A stretch of 64,000 nucleotides of DNA from Stutzerimonas stutzeri. GTDB taxonomy: Bacteria; Pseudomonadota; Gammaproteobacteria; Pseudomonadales; Pseudomonadaceae. A program made the translations under genes and the position numbers. The stretch covers positions 1,629,001 to 1,693,000 of the forward strand of contig NZ_CP036186.1 in the NCBI RefSeq assembly GCF_015291885.1, in the 5' to 3' direction. The notes under the pieces were generated by a model. That model had not been told where the DNA came from and made no database searches. It worked only from the letters and a program-made list of their open reading frames with translations. This document shows, one piece after another, positions 7,669-18,283 of this stretch (positions are counted from its first letter, which is position 1; every line of letters starts with the position of its first letter).

Positions 7669-8346
7669 ATGAGCACGACAGGCGGCGTCGGCGGTACCGG
7701 CTCGGTACTTGATCAATACCAGTTCGGCAAGGATCGCGAGGTCAAGGGCAACGACCTTGGCAAGAACGAGTTTCTCGAGTTGCTGGTGGCTCAGTTGAAC
7801 AACCAGAACCCGCTGGAGCCGCAGGAGAATGGTGAGTTCATTGGTCAGTTGGCGCAGTTTAGTACGGTTGAGGGCGTCGAGAAACTGAACTCCAGCATGG
7901 AAACCATTCTTTCCGGCTACCAGTCCTCGCAGGCGCTGCAGGCGTCCTCGCTGGTCGGTCGCAAGGTAATCGTGCCGACCGAGAAGGCGGTGGTGGATAC
8001 CAGCGAAACCTTCAAGGCCAGCCTGATTCTGCCGGCCAGCAGCAGCAACGTTTATGTCAACATCTATGATGATACCGGGGCGGCAGTGAGCCGGATCAAT
8101 CTGGGTCCACAGGAAGCTGGCAATGTCTCCTTCATGTGGGACGGCAAGGATGCCAGCGGCAATACCCTGCCGCCTGGCACTTACAAATTCGAGGCGCAGG
8201 CCACCTACGATGGCGAGACCAAGGGTCTCTACACCCTGCTGCCGGCGAACGTCGACAGCGTGACCCTGGGCGGCAGCGAGCTGCTACTTAACCTTGCCGG
8301 GCTCGGCAGTGTTCCGCTTTCCCATGTACAGGTCATTGGTCAGTAA
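7669..8346 (+). CDS. flgD: FlgD, hook cap / hook assembly protein
   Basis: A 225-residue scaffold that caps the growing hook. The N-terminal FLELLVAQLNNQNPLEPQEN region (about 36-55) is the conserved FlgD export/assembly segment. A FlgD Ig-like and TUDOR-like C-terminal part follows (about 85-222), with SFMWDGKDASGNTLPPGTY. The gene stands between flgC and flgE with short gaps, in one operon. Confidence 0.95.
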   Translation: MSTTGGVGGTGSVLDQYQFGKDREVKGNDLGKNEFLELLVAQLNNQNPLEPQENGEFIGQLAQFSTVEGVEKLNSSMETILSGYQSSQALQASSLVGRKVIVPTEKAVVDTSETFKASLILPASSSNVYVNIYDDTGAAVSRINLGPQEAGNVSFMWDGKDASGNTLPPGTYKFEAQATYDGETKGLYTLLPANVDSVTLGGSELLLNLAGLGSVPLSHVQVIGQ

Positions 8347-8389
8347 CCATCGTCCGTAACTGCCGGCAGTTCCGGCGAAGGAGCTCTTC

Positions 8390-9979
8390 ATGTCGTTCAA
8401 TATCGGTCTCAGCGGTCTGCGTGCCGCGAGCAAGGATCTCAACGTAACCGGTAACAACATTGCCAACGCGGGTACGGTTGGCTTCAAGCAGTCGCGGGCG
8501 GAATTTTCCGACGTATATGCGGCTTCCGTGCTGGGTACCGGCAAGAACCCGCAGGGCAGCGGCGTGCTGATGTCCAACATTTCCCAGCAGTTCAACCAGG
8601 GCAACATCAACTACACGCAGAACGCGCTGGACCTGGCGATCAATGGCAACGGCTTCTTCCAGGTCAGCAACAACGGTGCAGTGAGCTATACCCGCGCCGG
8701 TTACTTCGGCACCGACCGCCAGGGCTTCCTGGTCGACAACTTCGGCTACAAGCTGCAGGGTTTCCCGGTGGACGGCAACGGCAACCTGCAGAACGGTGTG
8801 GTGGGTGACTTGCAGATCCAGACCACCAACCAGGAGCCAAAGGCGACCAGTACGATCAATACCGCCTTCAACCTGAACTCTACGCTGAAGTCGCCGGTTA
8901 CCTGGCAGACGACTTATGACGCGGCTGTAGATCCGCAGGTTTATCAAGCTGCCTATGACGATACATATGGTGCTCGACTTCCGGTGCTCATCGCGGAGTA
9001 TTACGCGGATCCAGCCAACAGTGTTGTCGATCCAGATAATCCTTCTCCGCAAGAAATTGCAGATGCAACTGCCTACGCGACTCCGTTTGCTGAGGCGGCT
9101 GCTGTGGCTGCGGGTAATAATGCAACTCGTGCTGCCGCTTTGACTGCCGCCAACGCCACCTTCGACCCGACCGACCCGACCACCTACAACAGTTCCACCT
9201 CGCTGAATATCTACGACTCCCAGGGTAACGCTCACGTCATGACGCAGTACTTCATCAAGACCGGCGCCAACAGCTGGGATATGAAAATGCTGATCGACGG
9301 TCGTAATCCGGCTGATCCCAGTGGGACGCAGCCTTATGTCATGGGGCTGGAGTTCAATTCGTCCGGCGCCTTGACCGGCATCGATACTGGAGGCTCGACG
9401 CTTTTCAGTGTCGGTGCCGACCTCAAGGTCACGCTCAATAGTGCCACTGGCAATCCGCCTGCTGGCGGCTGGGTGCCGGCGATTTCCGACGGTGGTACAC
9501 CGGCCACCTGGTCGCCGAACGGTGCGCTTGCCAATCCCGAGGGCATCGTCATGGATTTCAGTAAATCCAGCCAGTACGCCAGTGCCTTCGCCGTCAACAA
9601 GGTCAGTCAGGATGGTTACACCACTGGCGAGCTGGCAGGGCTTGAGATCGATGACAGCGGGGTGATCTTTGCCCGCTACACCAACGGCCAGTCCAAAGTG
9701 CAAGGGCAGATCATCCTGGCCAATTTCGCCAACGTTCAGGGCCTGACGCCTGTCGGCAAGACACAGTGGGTGCAATCCTACGAGTCCGGCGAGCCGGTGA
9801 TCGGCACGCCGATGTCCGGCACGCTGGGCGCGCTGCAGGCCGGTGCGCTGGAAGACTCCAACGTCGAATTGTCGGATCAGTTGGTCAATCTGATCGTCGC
9901 CCAGCGCAACTACCAGGCCAACGCCAAGACCATCGAGACCGAAAGCGCCATTACCCAGACCATCATCAACCTGCGCTGA
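8390..9979 (+). CDS. flgE: FlgE, flagellar hook protein
   Basis: A 529-residue hook subunit. Residues 1-80 ([24 protein letters not shown]) and the C-terminal 60 residues ([20 protein letters not shown]) are the conserved terminal segments that form the hook core. It is longer than many FlgE proteins of about 400-460 residues. The extra length includes residues about 175-253 (bases about 8911-9150), where base composition falls and codon use moves away from that of the flanks; this is likely a surface-exposed variable domain. A ribosome-binding site AAGGAG precedes the start and a terminator follows the gene. Confidence 0.95.
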   Translation: MSFNIGLSGLRAASKDLNVTGNNIANAGTVGFKQSRAEFSDVYAASVLGTGKNPQGSGVLMSNISQQFNQGNINYTQNALDLAINGNGFFQVSNNGAVSYTRAGYFGTDRQGFLVDNFGYKLQGFPVDGNGNLQNGVVGDLQIQTTNQEPKATSTINTAFNLNSTLKSPVTWQTTYDAAVDPQVYQAAYDDTYGARLPVLIAEYYADPANSVVDPDNPSPQEIADATAYATPFAEAAAVAAGNNATRAAALTAANATFDPTDPTTYNSSTSLNIYDSQGNAHVMTQYFIKTGANSWDMKMLIDGRNPADPSGTQPYVMGLEFNSSGALTGIDTGGSTLFSVGADLKVTLNSATGNPPAGGWVPAISDGGTPATWSPNGALANPEGIVMDFSKSSQYASAFAVNKVSQDGYTTGELAGLEIDDSGVIFARYTNGQSKVQGQIILANFANVQGLTPVGKTQWVQSYESGEPVIGTPMSGTLGALQAGALEDSNVELSDQLVNLIVAQRNYQANAKTIETESAITQTIINLR

Positions 9980-10024
9980 TAGCCTGCGTTGAGCCGGCAG
10001 AATTCCGCCGGCGTTCTCTTTCAA

Positions 10025-10051
10025 GAAGGCCCGTTAGGGCCTTCTTTTTTT
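10025..10051 (+). terminator. Rho-independent terminator after flgE
   Basis: Perfect 8-base-pair stem GAAGGCCC / GGGCCTTC with loop GTTA, followed by seven T residues. It separates flgBCDE from the flgF operon. Confidence 0.9.
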
Positions 10052-10094
10052 AAAAAGGCTTCCAGATCAATAGGCTATAGATTCACTTCGCCTA

Positions 10095-10110
10095 TGGCAC
10101 GTTGCTTGCA
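10095..10110 (+). promoter_or_regulatory. Sigma-54 promoter of the flgF operon
   Basis: Reads TGGCACG-TTGC-TTGCA, a perfect sigma-54 match, 54 bases before the flgF start and just after the flgE terminator. It marks the start of a second hook-basal body operon, flgFGHIJKL. Confidence 0.88.
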
Positions 10111-10163
10111 TTTTGTCCTTTCAACTGAATGGTGGGCGTCAAGCCTGCGTCTCGGAGGTTTCG

Positions 10164-10904
10164 ATGGACAAGATGCTCTACGTGGCCATGACCGGTGCCA
10201 GCCAGAACGCGCGCGCCCAGCAAGCCCACGCCAACAACCTGGCCAACCTGTCCACGACCGGATTTCGCCGTGACTTCGAGCAGGCGCGGTCGATGCAGGT
10301 ATTCGGTGACAGTTTTCCGGCGCGCGTCTACGCGATGACCGAGCGTCCCGGTACCGACTTCACTTCCGGGACGCTGCAGGAAACCGGACGCGATCTTGAT
10401 GTGGCCGTCGAGGGAGACGGCTGGATTGCGGTGCAGGCGCCTGATGGCAGTGAGGCTTATGTACGTACCGGCAGCTTCAATATCGACACCCTGGGCATGC
10501 TGCGGACCGGCGATGGTTTGCCGGTGCTCGGCAATGCTGGGCCGATTGCCATCCCTCCGGAAGAAAAGATCGATATCGGCCACGATGGCTCCATCAGTAT
10601 CCGCGCTCTGGGCGAAGACCCGAACGTGGTGGTGACGGTTGATCGGCTCAAGCTGGTCAACCCCGATCCGAAGCAGCTGGAAAAGGGCACTGACGGCATG
10701 ATTCGCATGAAGGATGGGCAGCCCCAGGAGGCGGATGCAGCGGTGCGCGTGACGTCTGGCTTTCTTGAGGCGAGTAACGTCAATGCGGTGGCTGAGATGA
10801 CCTCGATGCTGTCGCTGGCCCGACAGTTCGAGTTGCACGTGAAGATGATGCGCACCGCCGAAGAAGATGGCGCCGCTGCGGCCCGAGTATTGCAAATCAG
10901 CTAG
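10164..10904 (+). CDS. flgF: FlgF, proximal rod protein
   Basis: A 246-residue rod subunit with the motif HANNLANLSTTGFRRDFEQ at the N-terminus and a FlgF/FlgG-type C-terminus (NVNAVAEMTSMLSLARQFE). The start is ATG 10164 (MDKMLYVAMTGASQN), with the strong ribosome-binding site GGAGGT at 10154-10159. The longer frame would begin at a TTG right behind the promoter and is rejected. It is the first gene of the operon. Confidence 0.95.
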   Translation: MDKMLYVAMTGASQNARAQQAHANNLANLSTTGFRRDFEQARSMQVFGDSFPARVYAMTERPGTDFTSGTLQETGRDLDVAVEGDGWIAVQAPDGSEAYVRTGSFNIDTLGMLRTGDGLPVLGNAGPIAIPPEEKIDIGHDGSISIRALGEDPNVVVTVDRLKLVNPDPKQLEKGTDGMIRMKDGQPQEADAAVRVTSGFLEASNVNAVAEMTSMLSLARQFELHVKMMRTAEEDGAAAARVLQIS

Positions 10905-10949
10905 TAAACAGCGCTTGGCGCCCGAATACCGGCGCATGAGGAGAAGAAT

Positions 10950-11735
10950 ATGCTTCCAGCACTTTGGGTGAGCAAGACAGGTCTGTCTGCACAGGACATG
11001 AACCTGACCACCATTTCCAACAACCTGGCCAACGTATCCACCACCGGTTTCAAGAAAGACCGTGCCGAGTTCCAGGATCTGCTCTATCAGATCCGCCGCC
11101 AGCCGGGCGGGCAGTCGACCCAGGACAGCGAACTGCCGTCCGGTCTGCAGTTGGGTACCGGTGTGCGCATTGTCGGTACGCAGAAGCAGTTCACTTCGGG
11201 CAGTCTGCAGACCACCGAACAGCCACTGGATATGGCCATTAACGGTCGCGGTTTCTTCCAGGTACTGCTGCCTGACGGCACCGTTTCATACTCCCGTGAC
11301 GGCAGCTTTCATCTGAATGCCGACGGCCAGGTCGTGACCTCCAACGGCTACGCACTGGAGCCCGCCATCGTCGTGCCGCCGGAAACCCAGACCTTCACCG
11401 TCGGTGAAGACGGTACCGTTTCGGTTACTACGCTCGGCAATCCGGCACCTCAGATTATCGGCAATCTGCAGACCGCCGACTTCATCAATCCAGCGGGTCT
11501 GCAGGCCATGGGCAGCAACCTGTTCCTGGAAACCGCCGCCAGTGGTGCACCACAGGTCAGTACGCCGGGGCTTAACGGACTGGGCACGGTGTTGCAGAAC
11601 ACGCTGGAGAACTCCAACGTGAGTGTCGTCGAGGAACTGGTGAACATGATCACCACCCAGCGTGCCTACGAGATGAATTCCAAGGTGATTTCCACCGCCG
11701 ACCAGATGCTGTCTTTCGTAACCCAGCAGCTCTAA
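10950..11735 (+). CDS. flgG: FlgG, distal rod protein
   Basis: A 261-residue distal rod subunit. The N-terminus has [20 protein letters not shown], and the C-terminus has [26 protein letters not shown], the usual FlgG signature. FlgG forms the rod section that passes through the P and L rings. The ribosome-binding site GAGGAGAAG precedes the ATG. It lies 45 bases after flgF in the same operon. Confidence 0.96.
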   Translation: MLPALWVSKTGLSAQDMNLTTISNNLANVSTTGFKKDRAEFQDLLYQIRRQPGGQSTQDSELPSGLQLGTGVRIVGTQKQFTSGSLQTTEQPLDMAINGRGFFQVLLPDGTVSYSRDGSFHLNADGQVVTSNGYALEPAIVVPPETQTFTVGEDGTVSVTTLGNPAPQIIGNLQTADFINPAGLQAMGSNLFLETAASGAPQVSTPGLNGLGTVLQNTLENSNVSVVEELVNMITTQRAYEMNSKVISTADQMLSFVTQQL

Positions 11736-11809
11736 CGGGCGCTGACCGTTGTAGGCAGGTGACTGTGTCTGCCGCCGTTTCAAGGGTCCTGACTGGGCTG
11801 AGGTGTTCC

Positions 11810-12520
11810 ATGAACCGCGTATTGATTGTTTTCTCGCTGGTTTCGGCTGTTGCGCTGAGCGGTTGCGTCGCACCCGCACCCAAACCGGACGACCCCTATT
11901 ACGCACCGGTGCTGCCGCGCACGCCGCTGCCGGCGGCGCAGAACAATGGCGCCATCTACCAGGCCGGTTTCGAGACCAATCTGTACGACGACCGCAAGGC
12001 ATTCAGGGTCGGCGACATCATTACCATCTCGCTCAATGAGCGGACCCAGGCGAGCAAGAACGCTACTTCCAAGATTTCCAAGGACAGTGACGTGGATATC
12101 GGCTTGACGTCGCTGTTCGGCAATGCGGTGAGCCTGAACAATCCGGCGGCTGGTCTTCTGCGCAACGGCGGGCCGCTTTCGCTTGATACCCAGTTCGGCA
12201 GCTCCAGTTCGACCAGTGGCGCTGGCCAGGCGGGGCAGAGCAACAGCCTGTCCGGCTCGATTACCGTCACTGTCTCGGAGGTCTTGCCCAACGGCATCCT
12301 GGCGATTCGTGGCGAGAAATGGCTGACGCTCAATACAGGTGATGAGCTTGTGCGTATTGCAGGTCTGGTGCGCGCAGACGATATCAGCACCGACAATACC
12401 GTTTCGTCCATGCGTGTGGCCGATGCGCGCATTACCTATTCAGGCACTGGTGCGTTCGCCGATGCGAGTCAGCCGGGTTGGCTGAGCCGCTTCTTCGTCA
12501 GCCCGCTGTGGCCGTTCTGA
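11810..12520 (+). CDS. flgH: FlgH, L-ring lipoprotein
   Basis: A 236-residue outer-membrane lipoprotein forming the L ring. The start is ATG 11810, which gives a lipoprotein signal [19 protein letters not shown] with lipobox [25 protein letters not shown] (about 67-87) and [17 protein letters not shown] (about 158-174) are conserved FlgH segments. The longer frame beginning at 11759 would bury the lipobox and is rejected. flgI follows after 11 bases. Confidence 0.95.
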   Translation: MNRVLIVFSLVSAVALSGCVAPAPKPDDPYYAPVLPRTPLPAAQNNGAIYQAGFETNLYDDRKAFRVGDIITISLNERTQASKNATSKISKDSDVDIGLTSLFGNAVSLNNPAAGLLRNGGPLSLDTQFGSSSSTSGAGQAGQSNSLSGSITVTVSEVLPNGILAIRGEKWLTLNTGDELVRIAGLVRADDISTDNTVSSMRVADARITYSGTGAFADASQPGWLSRFFVSPLWPF

Positions 12521-12531
12521 GGAGCCACACT

Positions 12532-13632
12532 ATGTTCAGACATCTCATCCTGCTGGTTGGCCTGTTGGCCGTTGGCGTATCGGCCCACGCCGAACGCCTC
12601 AAGGATATCGCCACCATTCAGGGCGTGCGCAGCAACCAGTTGATCGGCTACGGCCTGGTGGTCGGCCTCAATGGCAGTGGCGACCAGACCACGCAAACGC
12701 CGTTCACCGTGCAGACCTTCAACAACATGCTGGCGCAGTTCGGCATCAAGGTGCCGGCGGGTGGCAACGTCCAGCTGAAGAACGTCGCGGCAGTTTCCAT
12801 ACATGCCGATCTTCCTCCGTTCGCCAAGCCGGGGCAGACCATCGATATCACGGTCTCGTCCATCGGTAATGCCAAAAGCCTGCGCGGCGGTAGCCTGTTG
12901 ATGGCGCCACTGAAGGGGATCGACGGTAACGTCTATGCCATCGCCCAGGGCAATCTGGTCGTCGGCGGCTTCGATGCCGGTGGCGCCGACGGCTCGCGAA
13001 TCACCGTCAATGTGCCCTCCGCCGGGCGTATCCCTGGTGGCGCCACCGTCGAGCGGCCCGTGCCGAGCGCCTTCAATCAGGGCAATACGCTGACGCTGAA
13101 TCTCAATCGCCCGGATTTCACTACGGCGAAGAACATCGTCGATCAAATCAATGATCTGCTTGGGCCGGGCGTCGCCCAGGCACTTGATGGCGGTTCGGTA
13201 AGCATCAGCGCACCACTGGACCCCAGCCAGCGGGTCGATTACCTGTCGATTCTGGAGAATCTGGAGGTCGATGTCGGTCAGGCGATGGCCAAGGTCATCA
13301 TCAACTCGCGTACTGGCACTATCGTCATTGGCCAGAATGTCCGGGTACAACCGGCGGCGGTGACCCATGGCAGCCTCACCGTGACCATTTCCGAAGATCC
13401 GCAGGTTAGCCAGCCCAATGCGTTCTCGGATGGCCAGACTGTCGTGGTGCCCAATAGCAGGGTCCAGGCGGATCAGGAAGCCAAGCCGATGTTCAAATTC
13501 GGTCCCGGCACGACACTGGATGAAATCGTTCGGGCGGTGAATCAGGTAGGCGCTGCCCCCGGTGATCTGATGGCCATTCTTGAAGCGCTCAAGCAAGCGG
13601 GTGCGCTGCAAGCTGACCTGATCGTGATCTGA
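12532..13632 (+). CDS. flgI: FlgI, P-ring protein
   Basis: A 366-residue periplasmic P-ring protein. The start is ATG 12532 ([20 protein letters not shown]), giving a Sec signal peptide with cleavage after AHA. The mature start [20 protein letters not shown] and the later [18 protein letters not shown] are family hallmarks. Its assembly needs FlgA, encoded at the left of the window. The frame extends upstream into flgH, but that extension lacks a signal peptide and is rejected. Confidence 0.96.
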   Translation: MFRHLILLVGLLAVGVSAHAERLKDIATIQGVRSNQLIGYGLVVGLNGSGDQTTQTPFTVQTFNNMLAQFGIKVPAGGNVQLKNVAAVSIHADLPPFAKPGQTIDITVSSIGNAKSLRGGSLLMAPLKGIDGNVYAIAQGNLVVGGFDAGGADGSRITVNVPSAGRIPGGATVERPVPSAFNQGNTLTLNLNRPDFTTAKNIVDQINDLLGPGVAQALDGGSVSISAPLDPSQRVDYLSILENLEVDVGQAMAKVIINSRTGTIVIGQNVRVQPAAVTHGSLTVTISEDPQVSQPNAFSDGQTVVVPNSRVQADQEAKPMFKFGPGTTLDEIVRAVNQVGAAPGDLMAILEALKQAGALQADLIVI

Positions 13633-13642
13633 GGACGAGAAC

Positions 13643-14821
13643 ATGGAAAATCGACTAGGGCTCGGCCAGCGTACGCTCGACAGTGGCAGCTATTCCGACC
13701 TGAATCGCCTGAATCAGCTCAAGGTAGGCAAGGATCGGGACGGCGAGGAGAACGTGCGCAAGGTGGCGCAGGAGTTCGAGTCGTTGTTTCTCAACGAGAT
13801 GCTCAAGTCGATGCGTTCGGCAACCGAGGTATTGTCCCAGGACAATCCACTCAACAGCCAGGCCAGCAAGCAGTACCAGGACATGCATGATCAGCAGCTC
13901 TCGGTCACCCTGGCCAGGGAGGGCGGCGGCATCGGTCTGGCTGACGTACTGATGCGGCAGCTGAACAAGCGGCAGGAGCCTGCGGACAAGCCCAATCCGT
14001 TCAGTCAGGTCGCACAGACGACGGGCGCCAAGTGGGCAAGCAACCCGAACGCTGTCGTGACGGAACCTGCCAGGGATGATTCCCGGCTGCTCAACCAGCG
14101 ACGTCTGGCGCTGCCGGGCAAGCTTGCCGTGTCGGCTTCCCTCGAGGTTGCCAACAGCAGTGCTGAAAAGCAGCAACCGGGCAAACCGCAGCCTCTGGTG
14201 AATACGGATTGGCAACCGGCGACGGCTTTTGCTGCGCCGCAGAACGCCCCGCTGACCATCAATGGCGTTGAAGCCGGTACTCCGGCCACACCGAGCAAAA
14301 CCCGTTTTGACTCGCCGGCTGAATTCATCGCCACCATGCTGCCCATGGCTGAAAAAGCCGCCGCACGGTTGGGTGTCGAGCCGCGTTTCCTGGTCGCTCA
14401 GGCTGCACTGGAAACCGGCTGGGGCAAATCCATGATTCGCCAGAAGGACGGCAGCAACAGTCACAACCTGTTTGGCATCAAGGCCACAGGCTGGAAAGGT
14501 GACTCGGCGACCGTGATGACCACCGAATACGTTAACGGCAAGGCCACTCGCGAGAAGGCGGGTTTCCGTGCCTATGATTCCTTCGAGCAGAGCTTCAACG
14601 ACTACGTGAGGCTGCTGGAGAACAACGGTCGCTATCAGAAGGCGATCCAGGTGGCGAGCACCTCTGGCGACTCGGAGCGTTTCGTCAACGAATTGCAGCG
14701 CGCCGGTTATGCGACCGACCCGCAATATGCGCGCAAGATCAACCAGATCGCTCGCAAGATGCAGACTTATCAAACCATTGCCGACGCCGGTACGGCGCCT
14801 GCCATGAGGACCAGAGGCTAA
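13643..14821 (+). CDS. flgJ: FlgJ, rod cap with peptidoglycan hydrolase domain
   Basis: A 392-residue dual-function protein. The N-terminal rod-binding domain (about 25-115) contains VAQEFESLFLNEMLKSMR. A Pro/Ala-rich linker follows. The C-terminal beta-N-acetylglucosaminidase-type domain (about 230-375) contains FLVAQAALETGWGKSM, with the expected catalytic Glu, and SHNLFGIKATGW. It locally opens the peptidoglycan for the rod. It is longer than the E. coli protein (about 313), mostly through the linker. It lies 10 bases after flgI. Confidence 0.95.
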   Translation: MENRLGLGQRTLDSGSYSDLNRLNQLKVGKDRDGEENVRKVAQEFESLFLNEMLKSMRSATEVLSQDNPLNSQASKQYQDMHDQQLSVTLAREGGGIGLADVLMRQLNKRQEPADKPNPFSQVAQTTGAKWASNPNAVVTEPARDDSRLLNQRRLALPGKLAVSASLEVANSSAEKQQPGKPQPLVNTDWQPATAFAAPQNAPLTINGVEAGTPATPSKTRFDSPAEFIATMLPMAEKAAARLGVEPRFLVAQAALETGWGKSMIRQKDGSNSHNLFGIKATGWKGDSATVMTTEYVNGKATREKAGFRAYDSFEQSFNDYVRLLENNGRYQKAIQVASTSGDSERFVNELQRAGYATDPQYARKINQIARKMQTYQTIADAGTAPAMRTRG

Positions 14822-14824
14822 ATC

Positions 14825-16876
14825 ATGTCTGACCTATTGAGTATTGGCCTGTCCGGCCTTTCCGCCAGCAAAACCCAGCTGTCCATCACGGGCCACAACA
14901 TCACCAACGTGAACACGCCGGGCTATAGCCGCCAGGACGCTTCCCAGGCAACCCGCTCGCCGCAGTTCAGCGGTGCGGGTTATATCGGCTCCGGGACGAC
15001 TCTGGTAGAAATTCGCCGGACCTACAGTGAGTTTCTCACCACCCAGCTGCGCAGCAGTACCTCGTTAAGCAGTGATGTTGAAGCGTACAAAAGCCAGATC
15101 AACCAGCTCGATTCGTTGCTGGCCGGCACGACCACGGGCATCACGCCATCGTTGCAGAAGTTTTTCTCTGCACTGCAGACGGCAGCCGAAGACCCGGCCA
15201 ATATCCCCGCCAGACAGCTGGTGTTGGCGGAAGCCGAAGGCCTGTCACGACGCTTCAATACCGTTTACGACAGGCTTTCGGAGCAGAACAGCTTTACCAA
15301 CAAGCAGATGTCCGCCGTCACCGACCAGGTCAACCGGCTGGCTGGCAGTATCGGCAGTCTGAACGAGGCCATCGCGGTCGCTGCTGCCAACGGCAAGCAA
15401 CCCAACGACCTGCTCGATGCCCGCGATGAAGCGGTGCGCGAGCTGTCGACCTATATCGGTGTCACCGTGGTGCCGCAGGACGACAGCAGCTTCAATATCT
15501 TCATCGGCAGCGGCCAGCCACTGGTGGTGGGCAGCAGCGCAGCGCGGTTGGAAGTCGTACCCGGACAGGGCGATCCCAACCGCCATGAAGTGCAGTTCGT
15601 CAGTGGTGGCTCGCGGCAAACCATCACCACGCAGATCACTGGCGGCGAGCTGGGCGGGCTGATCCGCTATCGCGAAGAAGTGCTGGATTCCACCATGAAC
15701 TCGCTGGGCCGACTGGCACTGGTGGTCAGTGATCAGGTCAATAGCCAACTGGGGCAGGGCCTGGATCTGAAGGGGCAGGCGGGGTCGGCACTGTTTGGCA
15801 ATTACAACGATGAAGCGCTGGCAAAACTGCGCGTCAATGCCTTCGTTGGCAATACCAGCAATGCACAGCCGGCGCTGAACATTACCGACACCAGTGTGCT
15901 GACTACCAGCGACTATCTGATGACATTTGACGGAACCCTCCCGGACGGTTATAGCGCCCGACGGTTGAGCGATGGTCAGCCGATTACGGTTGAACTCGAT
16001 TCTGGCGTGCTGACTTTTACCGACCAGAATGGCCGTGACCAGGGATTTGAAGTCGTCGTCGGCAATCCGCCACCTGCCCTCAATGACAAGTTCAGTCTGC
16101 AGCCCACGCGCCGCGGCGCCACAGATATCAAGACTGTGCTTGATCAGGCAGACCAGCTGGCCTTCGCTGCTCCGGTCCGTGCGGAAAGCAATCTGCAGAA
16201 CGCCGGCACGGGTGTTATCAGTCAGCCGGATATGCTTTCGGGGCCTTCGCCGATCGACATTGATGATCTCAACACAGCGTTCGGCAACGGTTTGAATCTC
16301 CAGGCCACGGCCAACGCTGATGGCACCTATACGCTGACTGACCCTCTGCCTACCGGCTGGTCTTACGTCGATAGCAGCGGAAATGATCTGGGGGCTTCGC
16401 CTGAACTGAAGTCGGGCAATACCAATACAGTACGGCTGGCGCATACGGATGGCTACCAGTTCGAGTTCAGTCTTAGCGGACGGCCTCAGACCGACGACAG
16501 CTTCACGCTCAAGTTCAACCAGAGCGGTGTCTCCGACAACCGTAATGCCCTGAAGCTGGTTGATCTGCAAGGCAAGCAGACCGTTGGGGTGTCTCTTGGG
16601 GCCGATGGGAAAGTCATATCAGGCGTCAGCCTCACCGATGGCTATGGCGAACTGGTCGAGCGCGTCGGCACCCTGACCGCCCAGGCACGGATGGATAGCG
16701 AAGCGACCGGCGCAATCCTCAAACAGGCCAAGGACAATCGCGACTCGTTGTCGGCGGTGAACCTCGATGAAGAGGCCGCCAACCTGATCAAGTTCGAGCA
16801 GTACTACAATGCCTCGGCACAGATCATTCAAGTTGCGCGCTCCCTGTTCGATACATTGATCAGCATCTTCCGCTAA
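14825..16876 (+). CDS. flgK: FlgK, hook-associated protein 1
   Basis: A 683-residue hook-filament junction protein. The N-terminal SIGLSGLSASKTQLSITGHN and ITNVNTPGYSRQDA, and the C-terminal NLDEEAANLIKFEQYYNASA, are the conserved helical termini. The central part (about 350-590) is the variable exposed region. It starts three bases after flgJ and precedes flgL by 11 bases. Its chaperone is FlgN. Confidence 0.95.
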   Translation: MSDLLSIGLSGLSASKTQLSITGHNITNVNTPGYSRQDASQATRSPQFSGAGYIGSGTTLVEIRRTYSEFLTTQLRSSTSLSSDVEAYKSQINQLDSLLAGTTTGITPSLQKFFSALQTAAEDPANIPARQLVLAEAEGLSRRFNTVYDRLSEQNSFTNKQMSAVTDQVNRLAGSIGSLNEAIAVAAANGKQPNDLLDARDEAVRELSTYIGVTVVPQDDSSFNIFIGSGQPLVVGSSAARLEVVPGQGDPNRHEVQFVSGGSRQTITTQITGGELGGLIRYREEVLDSTMNSLGRLALVVSDQVNSQLGQGLDLKGQAGSALFGNYNDEALAKLRVNAFVGNTSNAQPALNITDTSVLTTSDYLMTFDGTLPDGYSARRLSDGQPITVELDSGVLTFTDQNGRDQGFEVVVGNPPPALNDKFSLQPTRRGATDIKTVLDQADQLAFAAPVRAESNLQNAGTGVISQPDMLSGPSPIDIDDLNTAFGNGLNLQATANADGTYTLTDPLPTGWSYVDSSGNDLGASPELKSGNTNTVRLAHTDGYQFEFSLSGRPQTDDSFTLKFNQSGVSDNRNALKLVDLQGKQTVGVSLGADGKVISGVSLTDGYGELVERVGTLTAQARMDSEATGAILKQAKDNRDSLSAVNLDEEAANLIKFEQYYNASAQIIQVARSLFDTLISIFR

Positions 16877-16887
16877 TAGGCCCGACC

Positions 16888-18150
16888 ATGCGCATTTCCA
16901 CCTTGCAAGCATTCAACAACGGCGTAGCCGGGCTGCAGCGCAACTACGCCAACGCGATCCGGACCCAGGAACAGATCAGCTCCGGCAACCGTATTCTGAC
17001 GCCGGCCGACGATCCGGTCGCTTCGGTGCGCCTGTTGCAACTTGAACAGCAACAGAACGTGCTCGGCCAGTACAAGTCCAACCTGACGGCTGCGAACAGC
17101 AGCCTGACTCAGGAGGAGGTGACGCTCAACTCGGTGAACACCGTGCTGCATCGCGTGCGCGAGCAGGCCTTGCGGGCCGGCAACGGTTCTCTCGATGCTG
17201 AGGATCGCAAGTCCATCGCCGCCGAGTTGCGTGAGAGTGAAGATGAGTTGCTGTCGCTGATGAATACCCGCAATGCGCGCGGCGAGTACCTGTTCTCCGG
17301 CTTCCAGGGCAAGACCCAGCCTTTCGTGCGTGGCGCGGATGGCAGTTACAGCTATCAGGGGGATGAAGGCCAGCGCAAGCTGCAGATCGCCAGTTCGTTG
17401 AACATCGCCATCAGCGACAACGGCAAGGCGGTATTCGAGAATGTGACCAACGCAGGGCGATATACCGTATCGACTCCACCCCCACCAGGCTCGACGTGGA
17501 GCGTTTCCGCGCCCCTGGTGCAGGATGAAGTGGCTGTTGCGGGGAATCCGGCATTTCCGGCGGCGGGCATTGGTATCCACTTCACGTCCGATACCGATTA
17601 CATCGTCTACGATCTGGCCAATCCACCTGGCGATTTCTCCGATCCCTATGCCGACCCGTCTCAGGTGATCGATTCGGGAGTGGTCGATGGTGATGAGAAA
17701 ACTGCCGACGAGCTGGTTTTTCGCGGCGTGATGATCAAGTTCGATGGTGTGCCGATCCAAGGTGAATCGGTAGAAATCCGGCCGGATCCCAGCGCACAGA
17801 AACAGGGCATCCTCGACACCATCGCCAACCTGCGCATGGCCCTGGAAGACCCATCCTCCAGCAACACCGATATTCGTGATGCCGTAGCTGTGTCCATCAC
17901 CAATATCGACCACGGCATGATCAGCGTCGATGCGGCACGCGGCAATATCGGCGCACGCTTGAATGTGATCGAGTCCACCCTCACCGACAACGAAGATGTG
18001 GCGCTGGTCAACAAGTCGGTGCAGGCCGAGTTGCGTGAACTGGACTACGCCGAAGCGCTGTCACGGCTGTCATTCCAGACCATCATTCTCGAAGCGGCCC
18101 AGCAGAGCTACGTGAAGATAAGCGGACTCAATCTGTTCAACAAAATGTGA
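16888..18150 (+). CDS. flgL: FlgL, hook-associated protein 3
   Basis: A 420-residue junction protein with a flagellin-like N-terminus (RISTLQAFNNGVAGLQRN, then EQISSGNRILTPADDPVAS) and a C-terminus ending LSFQTIILEAAQQSYVKISG. It sits between FlgK and the flagellin filament. It is the last gene of flgFGHIJKL. No flagellin gene follows; the next gene is a ComEA-like protein. Confidence 0.95.
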   Translation: MRISTLQAFNNGVAGLQRNYANAIRTQEQISSGNRILTPADDPVASVRLLQLEQQQNVLGQYKSNLTAANSSLTQEEVTLNSVNTVLHRVREQALRAGNGSLDAEDRKSIAAELRESEDELLSLMNTRNARGEYLFSGFQGKTQPFVRGADGSYSYQGDEGQRKLQIASSLNIAISDNGKAVFENVTNAGRYTVSTPPPPGSTWSVSAPLVQDEVAVAGNPAFPAAGIGIHFTSDTDYIVYDLANPPGDFSDPYADPSQVIDSGVVDGDEKTADELVFRGVMIKFDGVPIQGESVEIRPDPSAQKQGILDTIANLRMALEDPSSSNTDIRDAVAVSITNIDHGMISVDAARGNIGARLNVIESTLTDNEDVALVNKSVQAELRELDYAEALSRLSFQTIILEAAQQSYVKISGLNLFNKM

Positions 18151-18283
18151 TAGCAACATCGAGCGATCTGGCTCACAAAACAGCAGGCCTCTGTTTGACT
18201 TGTCACGGTCGCCCCTTAGAGTGGTTGTCGCGGCGCATGGAGTACCGCGCCGGTTTATTCCGACACTCAAAAGGACCTGAACA

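Noticed and set aside
8333..10024. 563-codon open frame on the minus strand opposite flgE
   Set aside because: It mirrors flgE, which has clear homology and a ribosome-binding site. The composition of the minus-strand product (long Arg/Gly/His-rich stretches) is typical of antisense frames in high-GC DNA.
12469..13644. 391-codon minus-strand frame opposite flgI
   Set aside because: Shadow of a well-recognised gene, with no start signals or family motifs.
15245..16570. 441-codon minus-strand frame opposite flgK
   Set aside because: Antisense shadow of flgK; no recognisable domain.
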